From the NCBI RefSeq assembly GCF_900104785.1, contig NZ_LT629733.1:1024501-1088500 (forward strand): DNA of 64,000 nucleotides, read 5' to 3'. The translations under genes and the position numbers were made by a program. The DNA is from Formosa sp. Hel1_31_208 (GTDB lineage: Bacteria; Bacteroidota; Bacteroidia; Flavobacteriales; Flavobacteriaceae). This document shows positions 8,907 through 17,737 of this stretch, one piece after another (position 1 is the stretch's first letter; the number at the start of each line of letters is the position of its first letter). The notes beneath the pieces are model-generated. The model searched no databases, was not told where the DNA came from, and saw only the letters and a list, made by a program, of their open reading frames with translations.

Positions 8907-11135
8907 ATGAATAGACACAAATTCTTCATGCTTCTTCTTTTTTTTGTAAGCACCTTAATGTCAGGGCAAAATAAAGAAATTACACTTGAAGAGATTTGGA
9001 ATGATACGTTCAAAACAGAAACGTTAGAAGAATTACACTCCATGAAGAACGGACAGCAATATTCAGTCTTAAATTCTGGTGATGGGATATCTCAAATTGA
9101 TATTTATGATTACAAAACTTTAAACAAGCTTAAGACGCTAGTGAGTTCAGCAAATATTAATGGTGTAGATGAGTTTTCAAAGTATACATTTAGTACTGAT
9201 GAAACCAAAGTACTATTAGCTACAAATGTTGAACCCATTTATAGACGTTCTACACTTGGTAAATATTATATCTACGATAGTACATCAAATAAAACGGTAT
9301 TAGTGTCTGAAGAAAAAATTCAAGAACCAGCATTTTCTCCCGACGGTACAAAACTTGCATATGGTCTTAATAACAACCTGTTTATTAAAGACTTAGTTAC
9401 GGGTGAAACTAAGCAAATCACTAATGATGGTGAAAAAAATAAAATTATCAATGGTATAACCGATTGGGTTTATGAGGAAGAGTTCAGTTTTGTGAGAGCT
9501 TTTGAATGGAATGCTGATAGTAATAAAATAGCATTCATTCGTTTTGACGAGACCAATGTTCCTGAGTTTTCAATGGATATTTATGGTCAGGAGCTATATC
9601 AAACGCAACAAGTCTTTAAATACCCCAAAGCTGGAGAGACGAATTCGCACGTGTCATTGCATGTGTATGACTTAACAAGAGACAAAGCGAATGAAGTTAA
9701 GCTGTCTAAAACGTATCAGGATTTATATATTCCAAGAATACAATGGACCAATAACCCAGATGTATTAAGTGCCCAGTATATGAACCGTCATCAAAATGAG
9801 TTGGACTTGTGGATGATTAATGCGGAAAGTTTAGAGGGTAAGTTAGTTTTAGCTGAAACCGATAAAGCCTATGTAGATGTGACCTTCAATTTAACGTTTT
9901 TAAAAGACAATAGCTTTATCTGGACGAGTGAGAGCGATGGATGGAACCATATCTACCATTATGACAAACAGGGCGATTTGATCAATCAGGTGACGTCTGG
10001 AGCATGGGAAGTAACAAATTATTATGGCTACGATACCAATTCAAAACGTATTTTCTATCAATCTACTGAAGATGGATCTATTAACCGAAGCGTTTATTCC
10101 ATCGGTCTTAATGGTAAAAATAAAAAGCGCTTAACAAAGAATACTGGAACTAATTCGGCGGCTTTTAGTGCTGATTTCACCTATTTTATAAATACTTTTT
10201 CAAGTGCTACAAATCCGCCAGAATATACTTTAAACGACTCAAAGTCAGGTAATTTAGTAAAGAGTATCAAAGATAACGATAAGTTATCGCAAAAACTGTC
10301 TCAATATAAAACCTCACAAAAAGAGTTTAGTACCATCACTGTAAATGGGAACGATTTGAATATGTGGACGATTAAGCCGGCTAATTTTGATGAGAGTCAA
10401 CGCTATCCATTGTTTATGTTTCAATATTCAGGACCAGGGTCTCAGAAAGTAGCTAATAGTTGGAATAAAGACAAAGACCACTGGCATCAGCATTTAGCAC
10501 AACAAGGCTATATTGTTGTTTGTGTGGATGGTAGAGGCACTGGATTTAAAGGCTCAGATTTTAAGAAGATCACACAAAATGAACTTGGGAAATATGAGAT
10601 AGAAGACCAAATTACTGCTGCTCAGCAATTGGCAAAATTGCCGTATATTGATGAACATAATATTGGTATATGGGGCTGGAGTTATGGTGGTTTTATGAGT
10701 AGTAATGCATTGTTTAAAGGGAATGATACCTTTTCTATGGCTATAGCGGTAGCGCCAGTCACTAGTTGGAGGTTTTATGATACCATTTATACAGAGCGTT
10801 ACATGATGACGCCTCAGGAAAATCCTACAGGATATGACGAGAATTCACCAATTAATCATGTTGAAAAACTTAAAGGTGATTTCTTGTTAATTCATGGAAG
10901 CGGAGATGACAATGTACATGTTCAGAATTCTATGCGATTGAATGATGCATTGGTTCAGGCAGACAAAGCCTTTGATCAAATGATTTATACCGATAAAAAG
11001 CATAGTATAAAAGTAGGATCAAATACACGATTGCATTTATATAGAAAAATGACTCGTTTTATTCACAATACTTTAGGCAAAGATCGAAAAACACCTAATG
11101 AAGTCGACAAAGAACAAGTTAAAATTAAAGGATAA
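8907..11135 (+). CDS. exported S9 dipeptidyl-peptidase IV family peptidase
   Basis: 742 residues from the ATG at 8907. A longer frame opens at 8850, but only the internal start gives a proper signal peptide (MNRHKFFMLLLFFVSTLMSGQ), so I chose it. An N-terminal beta-propeller carries the DPP-IV substrate-binding 'DWVYEEEF' double-Glu motif. The C-terminal alpha/beta hydrolase has GWSYGG with nucleophile Ser592, the Asp in SGDDNVH (about 667-668) and His699 (DKKHSI). It removes X-Pro or X-Ala dipeptides from peptides in the periplasm. Two peptide transporters follow, which fits peptide scavenging. Confidence 0.92.
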   Translation: MNRHKFFMLLLFFVSTLMSGQNKEITLEEIWNDTFKTETLEELHSMKNGQQYSVLNSGDGISQIDIYDYKTLNKLKTLVSSANINGVDEFSKYTFSTDETKVLLATNVEPIYRRSTLGKYYIYDSTSNKTVLVSEEKIQEPAFSPDGTKLAYGLNNNLFIKDLVTGETKQITNDGEKNKIINGITDWVYEEEFSFVRAFEWNADSNKIAFIRFDETNVPEFSMDIYGQELYQTQQVFKYPKAGETNSHVSLHVYDLTRDKANEVKLSKTYQDLYIPRIQWTNNPDVLSAQYMNRHQNELDLWMINAESLEGKLVLAETDKAYVDVTFNLTFLKDNSFIWTSESDGWNHIYHYDKQGDLINQVTSGAWEVTNYYGYDTNSKRIFYQSTEDGSINRSVYSIGLNGKNKKRLTKNTGTNSAAFSADFTYFINTFSSATNPPEYTLNDSKSGNLVKSIKDNDKLSQKLSQYKTSQKEFSTITVNGNDLNMWTIKPANFDESQRYPLFMFQYSGPGSQKVANSWNKDKDHWHQHLAQQGYIVVCVDGRGTGFKGSDFKKITQNELGKYEIEDQITAAQQLAKLPYIDEHNIGIWGWSYGGFMSSNALFKGNDTFSMAIAVAPVTSWRFYDTIYTERYMMTPQENPTGYDENSPINHVEKLKGDFLLIHGSGDDNVHVQNSMRLNDALVQADKAFDQMIYTDKKHSIKVGSNTRLHLYRKMTRFIHNTLGKDRKTPNEVDKEQVKIKG

Positions 11136-11163
11136 AATAACTAACTAACTAACACATAAATTT

Positions 11164-12561
11164 ATGTCAACAGTAATTAAACAACCGCACCAGAAAGAAC
11201 TATTTGGACACCCTGTAGGTCTTTATGTTTTATTTTTTACAGAAATGTGGGAGCGTTTTTCGTATTACGGAATGCGTGCAATTTTAGTATTATACCTTGT
11301 AGCACAAACTCAAGATGATAATGCAGGTCTCGGCTGGACTAATGGTGAAGCTCTCGCTCTTTATGGATGGTACACAATGCTTGTGTATGTGGCATCTATT
11401 CCTGGAGGTTGGATAGCAGATAAATTTTTAGGTCAGAAAAAATCAGTTCTCTATGGAGGAATCTTGTTAGTAGGAGGCCATAGTATTTTAGCAGTTGAGC
11501 AAATGTGGGCTTTTTATACAGGTTTGGGACTTATTATTGCAGGTGTAGGAATGCTTAAGCCTAATATTTCTACCATGGTTGGTGGGCTTTACAAACAAGG
11601 TGATATTAGAAGAGATAAGGGATTTACAATTTTCTATATTGGAATTAATGTGGGTGCATTTCTTTCTAGTCTAATTGTAGGATATGTTGGAGAAGTTCAT
11701 GGTTGGCATTATGGATTCGGATTGGCAGGTATAGGAATGGCTGCAGGCTTAATACAATACCTTGTTGGGCAAAAGTACCTTAAAACTGTTGGTAATTTTT
11801 TAGGAACATCTCAAAATTTAGTTGAAAAAGAGGCCATGAAAAAGCCATTAACTAAAATTGAAAAAGATAGAGTTGTAGTTTTATTTATTTCATTTTTGCT
11901 GGTTATTGTTTTTTGGGGAGCCTTTGAGCAGGCTGGTGGATTAATGAATATATATGCATCCGAAAAGACGAATAGAATGCTGATGGGATGGGAGGTCCCT
12001 GCCTCTTGGTTTCAATCACTAAATGCAATGTTTATAATATTCTTAGGAACTACAGTTGCTGGTTATTGGGCAAGTCGAAAATTAAAAGGTAAATTATCTA
12101 CAGGCTTATTTAAAATGATAATAGGACTTATTATAATGGGTACAGGATTCTTTTTTATGACAGCAGCCGCTGGACAATATGAGAGTAATGGATCATCTGC
12201 AATGTATTGGTTAGTATTGGCCTATTTATTCCATACAGTCGGTGAATTATGTATTTCACCAGTAGCATTATCTTATATAACTAAATTAGCACCATTGAAA
12301 TATGCTTCCTTAATGATGGGAGTCTATTTTGCAATGACTGGATTTGGAAATAAAGTTGCGGGCTTATTAGGTGAAGCTTCTGAAAAACTTGGTGAATTTA
12401 CCATCTTTACAGGTATAGCTGTATTCTGTGTTGTTTTTGGGCTGTTAGTCATGGTGTTTAGAAAAAAACTAGAAACTTTAACTCATGGTGCTGAAGATAA
12501 CGAGCATGAAATGTTGGAAGCAGAAAAATACGAATTAGCAGATCCAGATATTAATAACTAA
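11164..12561 (+). CDS. POT/PTR-family proton-coupled peptide transporter
   Basis: 465 residues, inner-membrane MFS protein with about 12-14 hydrophobic helices. The POT signatures are present: helix 1 'TEMWERFSYYGMRAI' (ExxERFxYYG proton/peptide site), the PTR2 motif 'FYIGINVGAF' (about 158-167), and 'GELCISPVALSYITKLAP' in the C-terminal half. It imports di- and tripeptides with protons. It starts 28 bp after the dipeptidyl-peptidase gene, suggesting co-expression: the peptidase would make the dipeptides that this carrier takes up. A short AACT tandem repeat occupies the gap. Confidence 0.92.
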   Translation: MSTVIKQPHQKELFGHPVGLYVLFFTEMWERFSYYGMRAILVLYLVAQTQDDNAGLGWTNGEALALYGWYTMLVYVASIPGGWIADKFLGQKKSVLYGGILLVGGHSILAVEQMWAFYTGLGLIIAGVGMLKPNISTMVGGLYKQGDIRRDKGFTIFYIGINVGAFLSSLIVGYVGEVHGWHYGFGLAGIGMAAGLIQYLVGQKYLKTVGNFLGTSQNLVEKEAMKKPLTKIEKDRVVVLFISFLLVIVFWGAFEQAGGLMNIYASEKTNRMLMGWEVPASWFQSLNAMFIIFLGTTVAGYWASRKLKGKLSTGLFKMIIGLIIMGTGFFFMTAAAGQYESNGSSAMYWLVLAYLFHTVGELCISPVALSYITKLAPLKYASLMMGVYFAMTGFGNKVAGLLGEASEKLGEFTIFTGIAVFCVVFGLLVMVFRKKLETLTHGAEDNEHEMLEAEKYELADPDINN

Positions 12562-12571
12562 AACATATTAC

Positions 12572-12606
12572 AAAGCCCTTGCAACTCCATTGTTGTAAGG
12601 GCTTTT
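12572..12606 (+). terminator. rho-independent terminator after the first peptide transporter
   Basis: AAAGCCCTTGCAAC pairs with GTTGTAAGGGCTTT (one G-U pair) around a 6-base loop, followed by TTTTC TTTT. It separates two transporter genes that point the same way, so the second probably has its own promoter or depends on read-through. Confidence 0.85.
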
Positions 12607-12630
12607 CTTTTCTAACTAAATATTTTTCCT

Positions 12631-14415
12631 ATGAATACAGATATTGAAAATCTATTTAAAGACAAAGTCATTGGTCATCCGGCTGGACTATTCGTGCTAT
12701 TTTTTACTGAAATGTGGGAGCGTTTTTCCTTTTACGGAATGCGTATTCTTTTAGTATTATTTTTAACGGCACCTTTTGCCAGTGAAAACCCAGGTTGGGA
12801 TTGGCCTAGAGAGCATGCTCTAGCACTCATAGGGACTTACGCTTCATTATTGTATTTAACACCAATAATTGGAGGTTGGATAGCCGATAAGATTACGGGC
12901 TATCGCGTTGCCGTGGTTATAGGTTGTTTAATAATGACGCTAGGGCACGCATCCATGGCTTTAGAAACGACCATGACATTTTATGTAGGACTAGCACTTT
13001 TAGTGATAGGAACAGGTTTCTTTAAACCAAATATTACCTCTATCATTTCAGAAATGTACAAGGGTAAAGAATCTAAAAAGGATGGCGCTTATACCATATT
13101 CTATATGGGTGTAAATGCAGGAGCCTTTTTTGGGATGATGCTTTGCGGTTATTTGGCTGAAAATTATGGATGGTCTTGGGGATTTGGATTAGCTGGAATT
13201 TTTATGTTCTTAGGAATGCTTCAATTCTGGTTAGCGAAAGAGTTGTTTGGAAAAATTGGGGCTAAACCATCGAAAATACATGAAGTTGAACTGCCACAAA
13301 ATATTAATGAAGAAAGCCCTGCGGAACAAGAAGAAGCTGAGATTGATGAGAAACTAAATCCGTTCACACTATTTGACAAAGTACTCATTGTGTTATCCTC
13401 GTTAGGTGGGTTGTTATATCTGTTTAATGATCCTTTAGAAAAGATAGAAGGCACGAGCTTAGCGCCTTTTGAGTTATTTGGATTAAAGGGATCGGATGTG
13501 GTTGTATTAGGTGCATTAGTCTTGTTCTTAATATTATTGGTAACCAGAATTGCTAGGTATATTCCTATTGTGAGAGATCGTATTATTGCGGTTTCTATTT
13601 TTGGTTTATTTACCGTGTTTTTCTTTGCGTTTTTTGAGCAATCATTAGGGTCTATGACTTTATTTGCTCGAGATTATACAGATAGAATTTTGGTGGGAGA
13701 TTCTGCTACCATCTTTAAAGTTGTAGATGCATTATTAACCACTGTACCTTTAATAATTATTACTTGGGTTTTAATTCTATTGGCGAAGAAGACATTTTCT
13801 AGAATAGGATTGTCCAATATTATTTTAGGAATCGCATTTGCCGGATTATGGTTTTTGGTTATTTTCAGATTAATGGATAAGTTTTCTCAAGAAGGCAATG
13901 AAGTCGATGCAACTTGGTTCGGAATTTTAAATTCCTTCTTCATTATTACACTAGCACCTTTCTTCTCAAGATGGTGGGAAAGTAAGTATAATCCAAGTGC
14001 CGCTATGAAATATGGGTTAGGGTTAATATTACTCGGACTTGGTTTTGCCATATTATCTTACGGTGCTTCAGATATACCGTCAGGCGCTAAAACAGCTTCG
14101 GTGAGTATGATATTTCTAATTTTAGCTTACTTATTACATACGATGGGAGAATTATGTTTGTCTCCAGTAGGATTGTCTTATTTAAGTAAATTAGTTCCGG
14201 CTCGAATGATTGGTTTTATGTTTGGAGTTTGGTATTTGGCCATTGCTGTAGGTCAAAAAGCAGCAGGAACCATGGGTGGTATGATTGATAAAATCTCTGA
14301 GCAATACTCTTTAGGAACCTTCTTTTTAATCTTTACATTGATTCCAATAGGTGTAGGGGTTCTTTCCATAGTATTGAATCCATTACTTAAAAGATTAATG
14401 CATGGTGTTCGATAA
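12631..14415 (+). CDS. second POT/PTR-family peptide transporter, enlarged
   Basis: 594 residues, a paralogue of the preceding transporter. It keeps 'TEMWERFSFYGMRIL', the 'FYMGVNAGAF' motif and 'GELCLSPVGLSYLSKLVP'. It is about 130 residues longer, mostly from a polar, acidic insert around residues 218-250 (ESPAEQEEAEIDEKL) and extra hydrophobic helices between the two six-helix halves. Such inserts occur in bacterial POT members with 14 helices. Substrate range may differ from its neighbour but cannot be read from sequence. Terminators flank the gene on both sides, so it is probably its own transcription unit. Confidence 0.9.
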   Translation: MNTDIENLFKDKVIGHPAGLFVLFFTEMWERFSFYGMRILLVLFLTAPFASENPGWDWPREHALALIGTYASLLYLTPIIGGWIADKITGYRVAVVIGCLIMTLGHASMALETTMTFYVGLALLVIGTGFFKPNITSIISEMYKGKESKKDGAYTIFYMGVNAGAFFGMMLCGYLAENYGWSWGFGLAGIFMFLGMLQFWLAKELFGKIGAKPSKIHEVELPQNINEESPAEQEEAEIDEKLNPFTLFDKVLIVLSSLGGLLYLFNDPLEKIEGTSLAPFELFGLKGSDVVVLGALVLFLILLVTRIARYIPIVRDRIIAVSIFGLFTVFFFAFFEQSLGSMTLFARDYTDRILVGDSATIFKVVDALLTTVPLIIITWVLILLAKKTFSRIGLSNIILGIAFAGLWFLVIFRLMDKFSQEGNEVDATWFGILNSFFIITLAPFFSRWWESKYNPSAAMKYGLGLILLGLGFAILSYGASDIPSGAKTASVSMIFLILAYLLHTMGELCLSPVGLSYLSKLVPARMIGFMFGVWYLAIAVGQKAAGTMGGMIDKISEQYSLGTFFLIFTLIPIGVGVLSIVLNPLLKRLMHGVR

Positions 14416-14440
14416 TCGAATAAAACCGTTAAAATAACGC

Positions 14441-14468
14441 AAAATGCTCCTATTTAGGAGCATTTTTT
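14441..14468 (+). terminator. rho-independent terminator after the second peptide transporter
   Basis: AAAATGCTCCTA is mirrored by TAGGAGCATTTT with a short loop, followed by further Ts. An ATG inside the left arm (14444) is in frame with the next gene but is part of the hairpin and was not taken as a start. Confidence 0.88.
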
Positions 14469-14503
14469 GTAAGTTCGGAACAACTTTTGCAACAAATCAA
14501 ATT

Positions 14504-15055
14504 ATGAAGAAACTAATATTATTAGCAGTAGCATTGATGTTATCAAGTTCTGCTATCGCTCAATTACAGGAAATTAATTGGATGACTCTTGAAGAGGCAT
14601 TGGCAGCTCAAAAGAAAAAGCCAAAGAAGATTATGATGGATGTTTACACCAACTGGTGTGGTCCTTGTAAACTGTTAGATAAAAACACCTTTCATAATAA
14701 AGACGTTGTAGACTATGTGAATGAGAATTATTATGCGGTTAAGTTTAATGCTGAAGGGAATACTGTAATAAACTACAAAGGAAACAAGTTTTCAAATCCT
14801 AATTATAAAGAGGAATTAAAGAATCGAAGAAATAGCTCACATGAATTATCGAGTTATTTGAAAATTCGTGCGTATCCAACCATTGTCTATATGGATGAAA
14901 AAGGAGATGTCATTCAACCTATTAGGGGTTACATGAAACCAAAACAAATAGAGGTGTACCTAAAGTTGTTTCATACCAATGCTTATAAAAAGATAACCAC
15001 ACAGGAGGAGTTTAATTCTTATTATAATTCATTTAAATATGAATTTCAAGAATAA
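14504..15055 (+). CDS. exported thioredoxin-fold protein
   Basis: 183 residues from the ATG at 14504, which gives a clean signal peptide (MKKLILLAVALMLSSSAIAQ). An earlier in-frame ATG lies inside the upstream terminator hairpin. The mature protein has a thioredoxin fold with the redox motif WCGPC (about residue 50) and the cis-proline loop 'RAYPTIVYMDEKG' (about 124-136). It acts in the periplasm as a thiol-disulfide oxidoreductase, probably keeping or repairing disulfides; the partner is unknown. It is similar to DUF255/thioredoxin_7-type proteins. It converges with the comEC-like gene 9 bp away. Confidence 0.88.
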   Translation: MKKLILLAVALMLSSSAIAQLQEINWMTLEEALAAQKKKPKKIMMDVYTNWCGPCKLLDKNTFHNKDVVDYVNENYYAVKFNAEGNTVINYKGNKFSNPNYKEELKNRRNSSHELSSYLKIRAYPTIVYMDEKGDVIQPIRGYMKPKQIEVYLKLFHTNAYKKITTQEEFNSYYNSFKYEFQE

Positions 15056-15064
15056 TTCTGAAAT

Positions 15065-17101
15065 TTAATTAATTATAAAAGCTCCCTTTTCACCTGTATA
15101 GTGAAAAGGGATTTTTCTTTTCGAACAAGTCACTGCCCATCTTTTAATATAGGACTTATAATTACTGCCATCCGCAATAATCAATTGTGGTTGTATGGAG
15201 TCTATCATGCGATTTAAATGAATTCGAGGCGAGTTTCTAAGCAAGACATATTCGGGTTGAAACATTTTTACATTATAAACACCTAAGCTATCAATGATTA
15301 GCAAGATTTTATTCTGAAATTGATAAACTGATTTCAATGAATCGCTTTTAATGGAATTTATAAAATTTCCGACGCTATAATCCTCAATTAATCCACTGTT
15401 TTGTATATTTAAGTTAGCCATGTTATGATTAATTTGTAATTGCGAATTTGTCTTAATGCCAATAACGCTGTGTCTGCTTTTGTGGAAGACGGTAAACGTA
15501 TTGTTGGCATGTTTGTACGCCGAATATATGTATACAACTTGTAATAGTATAATAGAAATGAGCATGACTACCATTCGTCTAAAAGTTCGTTTCTGATACC
15601 AGGACACTATCGTGATAAGACTTAAGTAGAATGTAATAACTTGAGCTGAATTAAAGGATATGTCTTGAAAAATGAACTGCTCCTTTTGCGATACCCATGA
15701 TACAATAGAATTCATGAGACGTATAATGCTACTGTAGCCATGAGCTAATACTTCGGGAAGACTATCCAGTAAGGCGAGTACGATAACAAGTATGCCAAAT
15801 CCTAATATAAAACCTAAAAAAGGAATGATGGCTAAATTGCTCACAAAGAATAAACCTGGAAACTGATGGAAATAATATAAACTTAAGGGTACGACACCTA
15901 GTTGAGCTGCAAAAGTTACGGTTAAAACCTGCCAGAAATAAGTTGTAATTTTCCATTTTGGATGCCATAATTTGAATAAGAGTGGTTGTATTGAAACTAT
16001 AGCTATGACTGCAACATAGCTCAATTGAAATCCAACATCAAATAAAAACATAGGTTTAAAAAGTAATACAATAAAAACCGAAATTGCTAAGGTATTATAA
16101 ATGTTGGTAGGGCGTTTCAAATGCATGGCAATGGCAAGGATACTAAACATGGTTACAGCTCTTGTTACTGATGCGCTTAGTCCCGCAATGATCGCGAAAC
16201 TCCAAAGCAAAACGAGTATAAGTGTAACCTTAATGACTTTGCCTCTTTTAAAATGCGCTATAGGTTTGAGCAGATAATTAAGTAACAGTAGAATGATACC
16301 AACATGCAAACCCGAAACCGCCAAAATATGAATGGCACCTGCATCTGCATATGTCTTATAAGTGTCTCTGTCCATGTCTTGACGCTGACCAAGCAGCAAT
16401 GCGTTAATGATCATTAATTCTTTAGAATGAAAATTATAGTGGTTTAATTTCTGGTTAATCGTTTGACGCAATACTTCGGCATAACCAAAGACCGTTCGTT
16501 TTTTTGAGTTTAGTTTTAATATTGAGTTATGATTTAAAAATAACTGTTGGTAAATATAAAGTCGCTCGAGATAAGCTTTATAATCAAATTGATTAGGATT
16601 TAATGGTGTTTTGATAGCTTCCAAATTGGAGTAGGTTATAAATACATCATCAATTTTTAAGGGCGCTAAAAGACTGTCTCTTTCAATATTTAAAAGGAGA
16701 AGACCTGTTGTTTTTTGCTTTTTTAGTTGGAGTAATTCAATCACATATTTGTCGTGATAGATACTTGGTTTAAGACGTTCTTTTATTTTGAAGGTTAATG
16801 CTATAGGTTCAGCACTAGAGACAGCGTTAAATAGTGTATAATGATTCGAGAAGTTCTTTTGATCATGAAAAGTGTAGGTTAATGCACCTATAGAAATCAT
16901 CGTAAAATAAACACAGCCTCCAAACCAGATCGTTTTATTAAGCCGATATTTTGCCCTAGTGAAAGTTAAACAAAAGAGTGCCAATGTAACCATAGTGGTA
17001 AAGGCAGCTTTTTCAAGGCTTATGTTTTGATTATGAGCCAGTAGTATACCGATGGCAAGACAAACGGCTAATTTAATGACTATAAAATTGAGAGGTTTCA
17101 C
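15065..17101 (-). CDS. comEC: ComEC/Rec2-family membrane protein
   Basis: 678 residues. An N-terminal pair of hydrophobic helices and a DUF4131-like OB-fold region (about 90-200) precede the ComEC 'competence' membrane domain, whose signature 'HILAVSGLHVG' lies at about 257-267. Several more membrane helices follow. ComEC carries single-stranded DNA across the inner membrane in natural transformation. The last 150 residues keep strands typical of the end of a metallo-beta-lactamase fold but show no HxHxDH metal motif, so the nuclease-like domain seems degenerate, a state I recall as common in Bacteroidota. The gene is alone on its strand between convergent and same-strand neighbours. Confidence 0.88.
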   Translation of the reverse strand: MKPLNFIVIKLAVCLAIGILLAHNQNISLEKAAFTTMVTLALFCLTFTRAKYRLNKTIWFGGCVYFTMISIGALTYTFHDQKNFSNHYTLFNAVSSAEPIALTFKIKERLKPSIYHDKYVIELLQLKKQKTTGLLLLNIERDSLLAPLKIDDVFITYSNLEAIKTPLNPNQFDYKAYLERLYIYQQLFLNHNSILKLNSKKRTVFGYAEVLRQTINQKLNHYNFHSKELMIINALLLGQRQDMDRDTYKTYADAGAIHILAVSGLHVGIILLLLNYLLKPIAHFKRGKVIKVTLILVLLWSFAIIAGLSASVTRAVTMFSILAIAMHLKRPTNIYNTLAISVFIVLLFKPMFLFDVGFQLSYVAVIAIVSIQPLLFKLWHPKWKITTYFWQVLTVTFAAQLGVVPLSLYYFHQFPGLFFVSNLAIIPFLGFILGFGILVIVLALLDSLPEVLAHGYSSIIRLMNSIVSWVSQKEQFIFQDISFNSAQVITFYLSLITIVSWYQKRTFRRMVVMLISIILLQVVYIYSAYKHANNTFTVFHKSRHSVIGIKTNSQLQINHNMANLNIQNSGLIEDYSVGNFINSIKSDSLKSVYQFQNKILLIIDSLGVYNVKMFQPEYVLLRNSPRIHLNRMIDSIQPQLIIADGSNYKSYIKRWAVTCSKRKIPFHYTGEKGAFIIN
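15083..15120 (+). terminator. terminator for the thioredoxin gene, embedded in comEC codons
   Basis: TCCCTTTTCAC pairs perfectly with GTGAAAAGGGA across a 7-base loop, followed by TTTTTCTTTT on the plus strand. The hairpin overlaps the last codons of the convergent comEC-like gene, where it encodes part of the IPFHYTGEKG segment. Confidence 0.65.
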
Positions 17102-17140
17102 GCAATAAATATAGTCAATATTCTATATATAGAAAATAAA

Positions 17141-17662
17141 CTATATTATACGTCGTGCTTGTACATAAGCTGTGTACCAATAGCGTTCAGAAAGTCTCGA
17201 AGTAATAACGCCACGACTGGTTGTAGAATGTATGAATTCTATAAAGCCTGGTCGGCGCAGAGTCACAATGCCTACATGATTAATTTTCCGGCTATTTTTT
17301 TTTGTCGCAAAAAATAAGAGATCGCCTTCTTGTACATCTTTAACATCAACCCAATCCCCACGTTTAGATAAATCGGTAGTGGTTCTTGGTAATAAAACAT
17401 CTTCTTTTTTAAATGCAGTCACTACAAGCCCAGAACAATCCATTCCCTTCTTAGTAGTGCCTCCATATTTATATCGCGTTCCTTCAAAAGTTTTAGCATA
17501 GCTAATAATATTACTGACTTCTTTAGCGGATACAGTTGCGGAATTAGTTGTTTTGGAAATACTCCTTTTAGTGGTGTTACTCTTTTTTGTGACAGCACGT
17601 TTTGAAGATTTGCAGTTACAAATACAGACACTTATAATGAGTAGGAGTAAGATTTTTTTCAT
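17141..17662 (-). CDS. NlpC/P60 (C40) cell-wall hydrolase lipoprotein
   Basis: 173 residues from the ATG at 17662; a TTG three codons earlier is possible but less likely. A lipoprotein signal (MKKILLLLIISVCICNC) is followed by a Lys/Ser/Thr-rich linker and an NlpC/P60 domain. The catalytic Cys lies in 'KKGMDCSGLV', the His in 'INHVGIV' and a third polar residue in 'FIHSTTSRG'. The enzyme cuts peptidoglycan stem peptides, typically gamma-D-Glu-diaminopimelate bonds. Single-domain lipoprotein forms act at the outer membrane's inner face. Length fits the family. Confidence 0.9.
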   Translation of the reverse strand: MKKILLLLIISVCICNCKSSKRAVTKKSNTTKRSISKTTNSATVSAKEVSNIISYAKTFEGTRYKYGGTTKKGMDCSGLVVTAFKKEDVLLPRTTTDLSKRGDWVDVKDVQEGDLLFFATKKNSRKINHVGIVTLRRPGFIEFIHSTTSRGVITSRLSERYWYTAYVQARRII

Positions 17663-17737
17663 GGGTAGCAAATATTGCTTAAAAATAGATAATAATAAGA
17701 GTTTAATTAAGAGATACGATTTGTGTTTTCAACAGGA

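Noticed and set aside
14444..14503. N-terminal extension of the thioredoxin-fold protein
   Set aside because: These codons lie in the upstream terminator hairpin and precede a complete signal peptide starting at 14504.
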